DNA of 64,000 nt from Cercis canadensis (lineage: Eukaryota; Streptophyta; Magnoliopsida; Fabales; Fabaceae), in NCBI GenBank assembly GCA_003255065.1, contig QAOA01005690.1:240477-304476 (forward strand). The letters run 5' to 3'. The stretch's first letter is position 1, and the number at the start of each line of letters is the position of its first letter. Below the pieces are notes generated by a model. That model made no database searches. It saw only the letters and a list, made by a program, of their open reading frames with translations, and was not told the origin of the DNA. Below are positions 32,123 through 43,960 of this stretch, piece after piece. The translations under genes and the position numbers were made by a program.

Positions 32123-32510
32123 ATTTTTAAATATACACTAATTTAATTTTAAACATACATTATTTTAAACAAAGACAAAGATTTTAATTTTTATAGACAT
32201 TGAAATCTTTTTAGTTTCGAGTGTATAACAAGCTTAGAACACATTCTTTAAATCATACCTGTGGGTAATTTGTCCACCAAACTTCATCAGTTGTTCTTCA
32301 ACTATAGCCCTTCTCTCCTACCCCGACTAGCAGTCACCTTAACAATGCTACTTCTTCTTTTAGTATTGATCCTTCATAATATCAAGGATAAAATAAGATG
32401 TAAATAAGGTTCATAGAACCTTGTTCTTACTGGGTTTGAGGAATTTTGGATATAATGACTATGAATTAAATTGCAAGAAGGCATCCGAAGATACAAAGGA
32501 ACAATTCTCT

Positions 32511-32516
32511 TTTATT
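32511..32516 (-). promoter_or_regulatory. Poly(A) signal of the pararetrovirus relic
   Basis: AATAAA on the minus strand, about 140 bp downstream of the TATA box. The spacing matches the short terminal redundancy of caulimovirid transcripts. Confidence 0.45.
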
Positions 32517-32654
32517 GATGATAGCTTTAGTAAGCTTATAGACTCTACTCCCTTCAGACTAAAGGAAGTTTTTAGAACATAGCTTCTCTCAACACACTTA
32601 GCTTTCTTTCCCTTACACCTTACCCGACTCTCCCCTACGAGACGCAGTCCATTT

Positions 32655-32664
32655 CCTTTTTATA
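32655..32664 (-). promoter_or_regulatory. TATA box of the pararetrovirus transcript promoter
   Basis: TATAAAAAGG on the minus strand, just beyond the 3' end of the polyprotein region. Its place between the RT region and the AATAAA/primer site is that of a 35S-type promoter. Activity cannot be judged. Confidence 0.5.
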
Positions 32665-33249
32665 GACAAAAGAGCGGACTTCAAACTTCAAATTCTACAC
32701 TTAACAAAATAAAAGATAAGGTTCAAGCACTTTGCGTGAGTGCTTAGGTACTGTACAAGAGTCACAAGACTCGACTGTTCCTTCACCTGATTCTACTATC
32801 TTACAAGGGTTTTGTTACAGAGTCTTCAGAAGCTGATTCAAAGGTGGCAGCTAATTGTAACAACTCATCCTTCCATCTGATTCACAATGTTGTCCCATGC
32901 ATCTACATCAAATACGTGGTCATTCCATCCATGCTCATTCTTATGCACATTGCCAAATGTTTCTTCATTATCATGCATGTTTTCAAGTGTCTTTTCATTA
33001 TCATGCATGGTGCCATCTATTTCATTATCTATGAAAGTGCTACCATGTGTCACCTCAATCCATGTGCCAAAGAAGTCCTTCAAGGCTTCGTGACATTCGT
33101 TAGTCATTTAAGTTGGCTATTCTTTTATGATATATATGGTTTTTTTAGTGATTTATTCAGGATTCTCTTATCATTTTTCTTTGAAAAATATTTCTTTTTG
33201 TTGCTAAGAAAGTCTTCTAGTCTTTTTGCAAGAGAGCAATGTAGTGATT

Positions 33250-34200
33250 TACTAGTTCACGAGCTTTTAATAATGCGATAATTTTTCCACTAAGGTCTTT
33301 TACCTCTTTTCGACAAAATAGACTTCCAGGCCCCTCATTCATTTGCAGTCATACAATGTGAGAGCTTGGAAAGAAATGAGTTTCTTCTCCCCATTCTGGA
33401 AGGACATTGAAGATTATCATAGTGAACTTTTGCCAATAGCAATGTTGTCTCTCACATTTTAAAGCATCTTTATACTACCATGAGGTTGCATTTCCACCTT
33501 TCCTTATTCTAAAGTTAATCCTAAGAACTCAATCTTACTCTTTTATAATACCATCTTTTTCTCAAATAAAATAATTTCATGTTCTTTAAATTTTTCAGCA
33601 ACCTGCATTAAATGTTTTCTATGTTCATTTCAATTTTTACTAAAAAACTAAAATATCATCCACATATACTACATAGAATTCTCTAAGATCTCGGAATATA
33701 TCATCCATTCTTCTTTGAAATATTTGTGGAGCTACACTTAACCTGAAATTCATAACTTTTCATTCATAATGTCCTCGAGGAGCACTAAAAGCAATTAATG
33801 GTATAAATAGTTCTTTCATTTTAATTTACCAATAACCAGATTTACTAAAAATATTAGCTCCTTGAATATTATTTAACAAAACTTCTTTATTTGGAAGATA
33901 ATATCCATCACATTTAATTGCTTGATTTAAGGCTTTATAAGTTATGACTTCGTACCTTCCCTATTTTTATTTCGGAATGATTTCTAACCATAAAAGCTAG
34001 TGAACTATGAGGTGACCTAGAAGGTTGGATTAGTCCTTTTCTAAGGAGTTCTGCTAACTGTTCTTTGAATTCCTTTATGTTATCTAGTCTATAGGTCATG
34101 GGTTTTACTCTAATTACTTTTTTTTTTTTTTTGGATCTATGAGTTCAATCTTTTTCCCAAAGTTTTAAGGGTCTTCTCTTAAGTTTTTTTTTTTTTTTTT
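33250..34200 (-). pseudogene. Caulimovirid reverse transcriptase region, broken
   Basis: The RT core is recognised from the YVDDIL box at 33,649-33,666 and an upstream block with APRGHYEW and FQRRMD, typical of caulimovirid RT. Several in-frame stops interrupt it. Sequence beyond about 33,450 should correspond to RNase H, but I find no clear catalytic residues there. Confidence 0.65.
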
Positions 34201-34311
34201 TAGTTTTACCATTATCTCTTCTAAGCTTGGAACATTTTCTTTAACCATTTTTAGTTCTTCTAAAATGTAATGATCATTTAGTTCTTGAATCCAGGCTTCT
34301 AATTTGTCTTC

Positions 34312-34809
34312 CTATTCTATTTCTAGATTATCACCACATTTACTAGTGGGAAACTTTGATATGAACTTCATGGATAATGGTATATAGCTCGAAAGTTCCT
34401 TTTTGATAGTTTGAGGTGCAAAACCAATAATATACTTTTGCCTAGCCTCAGTTAATAAAGGTATACTAATAGGTGGGGTGCCTAGCTGAATATAATCAGC
34501 ATGTTGAACAAAAGGTAAGCACATTCGTTGTTTTAGGAAATTATTTCCTAGTAATAAGTCTCCATCAATTTGAGGAAATTGTCATAAGTTTTCTATCACA
34601 AAAACTTGATTATTTAACAATATGGGTACATTTTTTGCCAATTTGTTTAGTTCGATTTTCTCTCCATTGATTGTTATTAAGTGTTTTGGTTTTACCTTTT
34701 GCCAATACTTGTTGGGAAGAATGTTAGGATGTCCTAATGTAAATGCAGCACCAGTATCAATGAAAGCATCAAGTGTTGAAGAGTGATAACCATTTAAATC
34801 AAACTTCAC
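34312..34809 (-). pseudogene. Caulimovirid aspartic protease region, broken
   Basis: Two adjoining minus-strand frames cover the protease. 34,809-34,582 has the FIDTGA active site; 34,524-34,312 contains the following segment. A stop and frameshift separate them. The protease would process the viral polyprotein. Confidence 0.6.
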
Positions 34810-35185
34810 ACAATTATAGAAGTTGTTCTTTGATGTTTTTACAGATTTTAAAGGCTAATATATTCTCGTGGTATTAACTTCATCACATTCATACACAGAT
34901 GTTACACTTGGACTTTCTTGTCTTAGCATGGCTAGATTTAATTTTTATTTTATTGCTAATCTTATTTCTTTATATCCTATTATCTGTGAATCCTTTTCCT
35001 TTTCAATTTCTTTCATTTTGGCTTTTGGATTTATTACCATTATTTCTCCATCTCTCGAATAGGATATGTTTAAATCTTCTCTTGGTCTGGAACTAGAAGG
35101 TTTATGCTCTATTAGCCATTTATTAGGAATTTGTAGTTCTTTCCAAGGTAGGGTTCTTGGTATCAACATTTCAGCATGTGGGGTT

Positions 35186-38100
35186 TAGGGGTGTAAGGGA
35201 AGTCAGCCAAACCGGTAAAACCGACTGAACCAGACCGAACTAAGAGACATGGTCTAATTTTCGGTTTGAATGTTTAAAAAACCGAAGCATTCGGTTCGGT
35301 TTTGGGTTCCTATGAAGAAAAACTGGTGATAAACCAGACCGAACCTAGTATAAGGGAAACAACATCATTTTAGTATTATATAGCCTTCTGAAGTCTTAAC
35401 CTTGCCTTTCCTTTGCCTACCCTAACCCTAAATCTCCTCGACACTTTTACACAAATCAGAAATCCTCCCCTTTCTTCCTCTCCTTCTCTCCTTCTCTCAA
35501 GTCTCGCCCTCCCATTCTCTGACTATCCTCCATACTGGGACTTGAAGCCCTCACCGTGGTCGCCTTTGCCGCCTCGCCGTCGTCGCCTTTGCCACCTCGC
35601 CGCGCCGCCATCGTGGAGAAGCTTTTGGCCAAGAATCATTCGGTTAGGTTTTTCTTCATAAGGTATTGTGAGTTTGTGACCTTCAATTTCTCTGGATATA
35701 GGTTTGATACACCTTCATTTCTGTCGATATATGTTGGATATACCTTCAATTTATGGTTCTGGTTTGTTGCTCTCGAGTATCGAGTCTGTTAAGTGTCGAG
35801 CTCTTCCTGTTTTAGTGATGTTTGACCTCTTGTGATGTTCATATGACATATGTTTAGTGCGCCAGTACATTTATGATGTTTGGTGTTCCTTGTTATTAAC
35901 AAACAGTGATCTTTTGTGTCTCTAAGCATTTATGCCAAAAAGATGAAGAAAATCTCCAAGCTTGTGCATTTCTGTTATTAAATTGTTGATGTTCCTTTGA
36001 GGCTAATTTAAAGTTTGATGGCAGCTATTGGGTTCAGTTTATAGATGTTTAATTACATTAATAAAGCAGTTGAGTTGCACAAGAATGATCAGAAAACTCA
36101 TCAATATTGTCTCTCCTGTTCTCATTAGTCTCATCATTGAAGATATTGAAAAAATAAACAATTACTTACGGAGAAACCATTGCCAAATAAGGAGAGTGGT
36201 GTCTGTTTCACCATAAAATAGTTTATCTTCTAAACTTAGAAAGTCTACCTAATATGATGTCTTTAGTTTCTTCTACCAAAATCAGTGATATTTGACATTT
36301 TGTGACTTGATATAAATCAAAACTAGTCCATCAAAGTTTGATTTGCTAGATGATGCCTACATGAAACCTTAAAAGTTATCTGAATGTCAGAACTAAACAA
36401 ATGTAATACTTTATTTTGTTAGCCTCACTCTGACAAGGACTAATGAGATTGTTCAGAACTAGTTTGTACAGATTCTATATGTCTAGCCTTGTCCTGATTG
36501 TATGCCATCCTAGGCTCCTTTTCTTCCACACAATTATATTTCCTTTTTTCTTAATGGCAGAATATTATGCTTCTATTTTCCAGTTTTGGATATAACATAA
36601 TATTGAGTCATGCCAGAATATTATAGCCTTGTCCTGATTGTATGCTATTTGCTTATCATTTGATTGTTATAGTGCAGTAAAACTGCACTTGAAAAAGAAG
36701 ATGTCATATTTAATTTGCTGATTGATCTTCTTTTTAGCAAGGTTGCTTCTAAATTAGCCTTGTCCTGATTGTATGCCATCTTGCGTACTCTTTTCTAACT
36801 TTTAGCATGCCAAAAAACCTAGTCACTTATACTAATAATTTCAATATCATGCTTAGTCATATTACTCACCTTATTTTCTAAAAGCTTCAATTTGATCTTG
36901 CTAATTTCAATTGGAACCATGTTATGTTATCTTCTTATTTTTAAAAATTAGAGTAATTTGATCTAACCTTTAACCATGTTAGTATACTACTGGCTACTGC
37001 TAACCTATCATGTAATTTACGAAGCTTGAAATGAAAACCCATCCTATTTTCAGTCATTTAGTTTGTTGTAGAAGACTAGCCACCCACCCAATCACTTATG
37101 GAACAATGCTTCTGTAAGCTTTTTTTCTTTAGGGTTCATAAGCTACGAGGCTTAGCATACCTGCTGAACCTTTTGCTTTCTAGCTTATAAATATATTGAG
37201 TGGTCAATGCCTTCTAAAAGAAGAGCAAGGAAAAAGGTGGTAAAGAGGAATATCACTTTGATAACCTTTTCTTGAATGTGTATCTGTTACAGGGTTATGC
37301 TTTCTAGCTGTATAATTTTTCTTTTACTAGCATATTTAAATAATGCTAAGGAGTGTAAAGTTCTTTTGAAGTGTGTTTTCTTTGCAGGGTTATGCTGCTT
37401 ATGGTGTGTTAATCCAGAGCATTAATTGGAAATTTTTTCCTATGTATCTTTTATGGGATATAGTAGTTTTATTGGCTGGACTATGCGTGTTTGCACAGAA
37501 TTTATTTGTGAGCTTTTACTAATTGCTTTGGATTGCTTTTTAGAATAAAGAATTGTAGAAGTCATAGTCAATTAGTCATTTTCAGAATATATTTCCTTTT
37601 TTCTTAATAGCAGAATATTATGCTTCTATTTTCCAGTTTTGGATATAACATAATATTGAGTCATGGCAGAATATTATAGCCTTGTCCTGATTGTATGCTA
37701 TTTGCTTATCATTTGATTGTTATAGTGCAGTAAAACTGCACTTGAAAATGCACTATTAGCTGTCCTGTTATATTGACTATTTCCTCTTCTCCCATTTAGA
37801 TAAAGCTTAATCTTAGTACTAAGAGACGTGACTCAACTACAAGGACCTTTCCTTTACGCCAATGATTCTCCATAATGGAATCTAAAATTTTCAATGTTGT
37901 TTGTTTGTACAATGGAATCTAAAATTAATCTCACTATTTTTTGATTTTGGATATGTAATTTGGAAGAACTTTAGAAGTTCATTTGCTGCTGTAATTTGGA
38001 TATTTTCTGGCTGCTGGTGATATGTAGACTATGCACTTGTTAGGTTGATTTGGTTATATGTGCAAGATTTCTGGCTGCTTTCTTGTTAAAATACAAAAAA

Positions 38101-38263
38101 TTGACTTCTGCAGGTTTTCTGCCCAAACCGACTGAACCGATCGAACCAGACCGGTTCGGTTTGACTCGGTTTTAGTCTAAAAATTTTACAAAACCGAACC
38201 GAACCGAAATTTCCTATTCGGTCTGGTCCGGTTTGGGTGAAAACCGGACCGATTACACCCCTA
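35186..38263. mobile_element. Non-autonomous hAT element, 3.08 kb, 8-bp TSD
   Basis: The termini are TAGGGGTGTAA and its inverse TTACACCCCTA. The 8-bp duplication GTGGGGTT lies at 35,178-35,185 and 38,264-38,271. These are hAT hallmarks. Subterminal regions on both sides are packed with CGGTTCGG/CCGAACCG motifs, probable transposase-binding repeats. No transposase frame is visible. The interior includes a GC-rich, pyrimidine-rich block (35,400-35,650) and a duplicated 130-bp segment (36,561-36,694 and 37,612-37,747). It sits inside the pararetrovirus relic, so it arrived later. Confidence 0.82.
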
Positions 38264-38948
38264 GTGGGGTTTCACTTTCCTACATTACTGCATCTTTGGG
38301 TTCCATTTTAAAGCTAGGATGTGTAGTGTTTACTAATCTATAGATTATCCTATATTGTACCAAAATGTTTTGGCTTCCCTTTAGCATGTGTTGTCCTTGA
38401 GTTTGAATTTTTAACATAAGACCCTTCATTATGTTTTTATCTCTTAGACTTATATAATATCTATGATAAACATCAAATGCTATAGGTCTATTATGGAAAT
38501 TAGAATGGACTCTTCCAATTAAGGCGTCTTTTAATTTTAGGTGCCTACAATCAAGAAGGCATGCTAAAACTGGTGCATCTATCCCTTTTCAAAACAAAGG
38601 GCACATCTCGACTTGTACTAATCCTATGTGCACATAATTATATCTTTCTCTATATTCTTTTATCTTCTTATGTTTCTTTTCTCTGTGACATCCATATTGT
38701 CTAGGCATATCAACTAGTTTTCCACAATAATTTTACTCATACATCCTTCTAATATTTTCTTTAGTCTTCTATAGCAAGAGTGTTAGTGCAATATTCTCTC
38801 ATTATTTTTCTTACAAATTGTATTATGAATCCGAAAGTATCTATCCATTCATCTTCTTTTAGATATTTCTTATATCCTTGGGCTATGAGTCAATTCCATG
38901 GTTGAGACAGTTTGTCAAAAAATTGCTCAATCCAAAATAAGTCTCAGT

Positions 38949-40034
38949 CTATGTTGCACAGGGACGGGTATGCGTTTTGTACTCAATACGGGTACAAAAC
39001 GCAGGTACGACGATTTTTCAAAAAATAGGGTACGGGGACGCCATGTGTATATATATATATATTAAATAGAATGAACAATTTTAAAATTCTCAAGCATTAA
39101 AACATATCAATCATAAATCCTTAGCAAATAAATAACAATGGGGTGAAAATGCAGAAGAAAAGCCCCAATTTCGGTTTTGAATGCAGGTTGGGGAATTTTC
39201 CTTCACGGACATCTAGTCCTAATCTCTGTGGCAAAACAACAAACACCTTCTATTCTGACAATAGACACATCAACAATAACACTACCAAAGCATGAAAGGA
39301 GAATCTAACCAGCCACAAACACTAATTCTCATTACCTTCACCAGCATCAGTGCTTCAAACACTTCATGCTCCAAAGAAACCACCCTGCAAACGGACAACA
39401 TATTTACAAAAGCTTTTAGAAAATATCACAACTTTCCAAAATGGGTATAAAAAAAAATGCAAGTGGGTATATATTTTAGAACTGAAATTCTTAAACCTGA
39501 GTAAAATATTACAACTTTCTGAAATAGGCATAAAAGAAATCCAACTGGGTATATTTCAGAACTAAAATTCTCATAGAAAAACTTAAGGATACGTTTGATT
39601 TGTAGAGGGGAGAAGGAAGCCAAGTCCATAGCCCAACGAACAGTGCACCTAGCCTCCCACTTCAACTGGTTGTGGCTCTTCTTGACCTCGGTATTCGAGT
39701 TGCTGTCACTTTCTTTCTGAAGCTCAGAAGGGTGTGGAACATTGGTTAATCGAAGCCCCCGCGACCGAAAATGGACGTTTTGATGAGCTGAAGCATATGG
39801 GTTCAGAGAGAAATTATGGGAGGCCGATTTTCTGGGTTCTAGATGAAGGGGATAGTTGAGGAAACGATGGAAGGGAACACTAATGAAGCAATGGTCCTGT
39901 TTCGAAACGTAAAAAAAAAAAAAACCAAACAAAAATGAATTTTTTGCATCTCAGCCCAGTGGTACTCGTTTCGCGTTTCGGGCACGTCCCCGAAATGGGT
40001 ACGTGCTATATTTTGGCGTTTCGGTGCTTCTAAG
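38949..40034. mobile_element. Non-autonomous hAT-like element, 1.09 kb, 8-bp TSD
   Basis: The ends are CTATGTTGCACAGGGACG and, inverted, CTTAGAAGCACCGAAACG, imperfect inverted repeats of a common plant hAT type. The 8-bp duplication GTCTCAGT lies at 38,941-38,948 and 40,035-40,042. Viral sequence is continuous once the element is removed. The long minus-strand frame inside it is not similar to a transposase that I recognise. Confidence 0.75.
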
Positions 40035-40544
40035 GTCTCAGTGTTGTTTAGCTCATAGTAGTACTTCTGAAACTCACATGTATACTCATCAAATCCACAC
40101 ATATAGCATATTCTTAGCTTTGTTAGTTTTTCTCTAATGCTCTCTTCATAAAGCCCTTCATTATCTTGCTCTCCACAAAACTCTCATTTTATTTCTCGAG
40201 CCATAAAATAAATTACTTCTTCTCTCATATTTATCTTATCTTTAAAGCAAAAGTTAGGTGAGTCTTTGAACTTTTCCCAGAAATTTTTTGCTATTCTCTT
40301 AGAGTTCCTTCTAAGAAACTCTTTGTAAATTTAGTACTCCAACCATTTGCTTTTATTACAATATCATTTGCTTGTGCCTAATCTTCAATTATTTTCTTAG
40401 GATCTTTCACATAGTTTATATCTAAATAGACTCATGTTTTGACTACTACTCGAGATTTTTTATCAAGACTAGGCATAAATTCGTATCTAACTGATGTTTT
40501 ATATCTACTAGTTCCAATTTCTCCTTCTAGTTTTCCTAGGACAG

Positions 40545-43345
40545 TGTTGTGTAAAACTCTAATGCAAGTGTATGTTATTGTTTTCAAGTAATAAAATAAG
40601 AGTAAAATATTGTATCACAGAGACTATAGTTAATAAGTATCAAAATTAAGTGTATTCTAATTTTATCTAGAAAATTAATGAGTGAGTATAAGTGATAATC
40701 TAAAGGCAAAAATACGAAATCAATGACGAGTAGAAAAATGGATGAGAAATATCTAAGGCTTTTGATTTCACCATAGTTATTTCGATTTGTTATTCCTAAT
40801 TCATTAACCAAGAACAAATTTCCTAATTGCTAGCCAAGAACCCTAAATTATTTATTAGCCTTTCCTAAGGTCAAACAAAAATATTTTTAAGTTATGAACC
40901 TACTATATTCCTATGTGAATTGTGAATAACCTAGAAATTCACTTAATTCTATGATTCTTTTTAAATAGTTACACATACCATAGAGGTATATCCCTATCCT
41001 ACATGTAACCTATATTCTTAATTCCTATGATATTTAATTACAAATTACCTCCCAATCTCATTATAATTATCTAATCAACTAATTGGTGATCAAATAATTA
41101 GAAACATGAAGAATTAAGAAGAAGAAGACAATTAATAAAAGTGTTCTTGAATTAAAGAGATAGAAAATCAATAATCTTCCTAGCTAGGCTACATCATAGC
41201 CATAGAAGGGAATTTAGTTGATGAGAATAGATAAGAACATGATTACATACAAATTAAACATAAGAATAAGAGAAAAAGATGAGAAAAACTCTTAGAAGTT
41301 GAGAGTCAATGACGAAATCCCAATCTTAGAGCTTGATCTTCCTTCTCTCATTGCCTCTTGTGTAAAAATGTGTGGAACCCTAATTTAGACTTTAAGAGTC
41401 CTATTTATATGTCCTAGAAAGTTTAGGAGAAAAACAAATTGAAATAAAGTAAGAGTCCTAATAAAATTAGAGAGTTTGAAAGTCAAATCCCAAGTTGACC
41501 TCGGGGGGTTGCAGCCTCCAATTCTCTGCCTGGAGGGTGCTGCAGCTTCCTGATAAAGGGCTGCGACCTCCGAGTTTCCGCCTAGAGGGGTTGTGGCGCC
41601 CAAACTGAGGGCTGCAGCCTCCGAGTTTCTACCTGGAAAGGGCTACGGAGCCCAGACTAAGGGCTGCAGTGCCCTAACTTCTGTCTGATCTTTGGTTTTC
41701 TTCGCAAATAAGGAGTGGCGGCGCCCAAGTTGCTGCCTTCATCCCAAATTTGCTAAAACTTGCTTTTTTTGACACCGAAAAATACCAAAGTGACTTCTAA
41801 AGACTTATAACGTAAAAACCTATAAAAGAAACATTAATTGATAAAAATTAAACTCAAAATACCATAGAACAAATAATTAACAATATAGATAAATACATGA
41901 TAAGTGGTATAAAACTAACTTATCAAATATCCCTAAATTTGAGATTTGCTAATCCTCGAGCAAAACAAAGAATTAAACTAACAAAATTAATAAAACTAAC
42001 ACACATGTGTGACAACATAATTCTACTAACCAAATAGGCCTCAAGGATAAAAATTAATCATAGTTCAAGAAAAATTTATCATATCATGAAAGTGTATAAA
42101 TTAATTCAAATGCATGTTATAACTCTCTAATAATCTCTTTGAGTGTGTGTGTGTAACCCTTCACAAATGACCTCTTGCACTATGAATAAGTTTATACATG
42201 CTCACCCAAGCAATTAGACCTTTAAATAAAGCACATAAGGAGCTCCATAGGCTAGCTTTTCATGCCACTCTCCACTAATGTAGGCTAGTCACAACATCAA
42301 AGATCAAAAGGGCTTTTCAAGATTGTAATGAATGGCTAAGGTTAATGTGAGGTAAAGGATAATCAATGAGGTTCATTCACACATGACACAAAACCAATCT
42401 AAGCTTTTGGAGCCTTTTCTTTACTAGTTTTCACCCAACTTTTTCACTTTGATTATTTTCCTCTTTTTTTACTTGATTGTGCTTCTCTTCACTCTTTCTT
42501 TTCTTTGAATGCTTGACTTTACCACCAAACTTATTCTCTTTTAATGATCAAAAGGGTGTATCAATTTTTTCTTTTTTGAGTTAAGAAGCAGTAATTTAGA
42601 TTTTTTTTTTCAAAGCTCAACACTCCTCCCATCTACCCTTATTTATCCATATGCTCTCAATACTTTTCTCGAATTGATAATTTGTCATGAATGCAAGGTT
42701 AGGAAATTTATTCAAGGGTTACGTTAAAGTAGGAGTGACAAAGAAAATATTACAAGTAGGCTCAATTGATGTGATTAGGGATAGAAGTAATGCAAGGGTT
42801 GGCTTGAAAGGCTCAAACTATTCAAACAATGCCTAAATCATCTCCCTAAAGTTGCATAACCTAGGATTTCGCTTCAAGTGGCATTCAAACTAGTTCTAGA
42901 GTCCTATGAAGTCATATAAGTACTAAGCATGCCTAAACCTTTTTCAAATCAAGCAAAGAATGCAAATGCCAAATGCTTAGGGTTATGTGCTCAATATGTC
43001 AAAAAAATACAAGTTAAGTAAAAAATTAGAACAAGAATCACACATACACACAAACATAACATGCATCATTTTCCAAGAGCTATGAACAATTGCAATCATT
43101 TTTATCATTGGCCCTAAGTTTTCAAACTTCATCATCACTCAAAATAACACAAACTATAATTAAAAATCTACTAATTAAACATCCTAATACCAAAAAGAGG
43201 GTAAGGGCAAAACAAAAGGACAACTTCAGAAAAATAATGTTCTTGGCTTCTATTTTTTTTTCACAAAACTTGGAGGTGGAGTGGTTGTCCAAGTATTTAA
43301 TTTTTTCTCTTTTTTGCCCTCTCTTCTTCTACTTTTAAATATTTA
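40545..43345. mobile_element. Unclassified 2.8-kb insertion in the pararetrovirus
   Basis: Viral coding similarity stops near 40,545 and resumes near 43,345. The interior has no transposase or polymerase frame. A possible 5-bp duplication AGTGT flanks it, but the ends do not define a class. It contains a GC-rich minisatellite at about 41,505-41,730. Confidence 0.5.
41505..41730. repeat. GC-rich minisatellite, about 51-bp unit
   Basis: Between three and four imperfect copies of a 51-52-base unit beginning GGGCTGCAGCCTCCGAG lie within the AT-rich 2.8-kb insertion. The units vary most in the GCGCCC half. Confidence 0.6.
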
Positions 43346-43960
43346 GTGTACTTTTTGAAATATGCTTCTAATTCAGCTGAATTCCATCCCAAAAATTAAT
43401 TCTTACTTCAAAATATTTCTTCTCCATTTTCATCTTTTATAGTACAAAATTTTCCTTCATCATTCTTAGAAAAATCTAAATTTTATAATTTTTGTTCCCA
43501 ATACATCATATCTTCTATTGTTTCAGCATTTTCCCAATTTTTTAATATATCTTCTCATGATTGTTTTCTTTTATGTATCATTTTTACATGCACTAGTGGT
43601 GTTGTTTTAAACCTTCCCCATTTGCATATCCATAGCTCATGATTTTTCATTGGTAAGGTTTTTAACGTTTGTTCAACATTTTTTAACAACCCTTTACTCT
43701 CATTAGTCAAGTCTAATTTTTCAATTTTGGATATTACTTTTAACATCTTTTATAATTTTTCTATTTTTTCAACTGAGTAATATGTCAAGTCTACTATGAA
43801 ATTTACTACTCCTTCTAAGTTATTATTTTTTCCATGACAATCATGCCTAAAATGGTTAGACTCATGGTCTAAATTGCAACAAGAGATGTTGTTTTGCCAT
43901 AGGGTCATGTTGACCATAAAAGAGTTTTACCCTTTTAAAAATTCTTTTAAGTTTTTAAAG

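Larger units (their letters stand above)
32100..43960 (-). mobile_element. Endogenous caulimovirid (pararetrovirus) relic, interrupted
   Basis: Minus-strand polyprotein pieces run right to left: a probable capsid/N-terminal region (43,960-43,345 and about 40,540-40,045), a region resembling the movement-protein part (about 38,940-38,270), an aspartic protease with a DTGA active-site motif (34,809-34,582), and a reverse transcriptase with YVDDIL (33,649-33,666). A promoter, poly(A) signal and primer-binding site follow. Stops and frameshifts occur throughout, so no viral protein can be made. Three insertions split it: 35,186-38,263, 38,949-40,034 and about 40,545-43,345. Caulimovirids are plant DNA viruses whose copies are common in dicot genomes. 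The genus is not determined; a florendovirus- or petuvirus-like member is possible. Confidence 0.65.

Noticed and set aside
32844..33281. 145-codon + strand frame with hydrophobic runs
   Set aside because: Antisense to the 3' end of the pararetrovirus polyprotein; the hydrophobicity comes from complementing an acidic repeat.
39426..39932. 168-codon minus-strand frame
   Set aside because: Lies wholly inside the 1.09-kb hAT-like element, has no transposase-like or other known motif, and is flanked by low-complexity runs.
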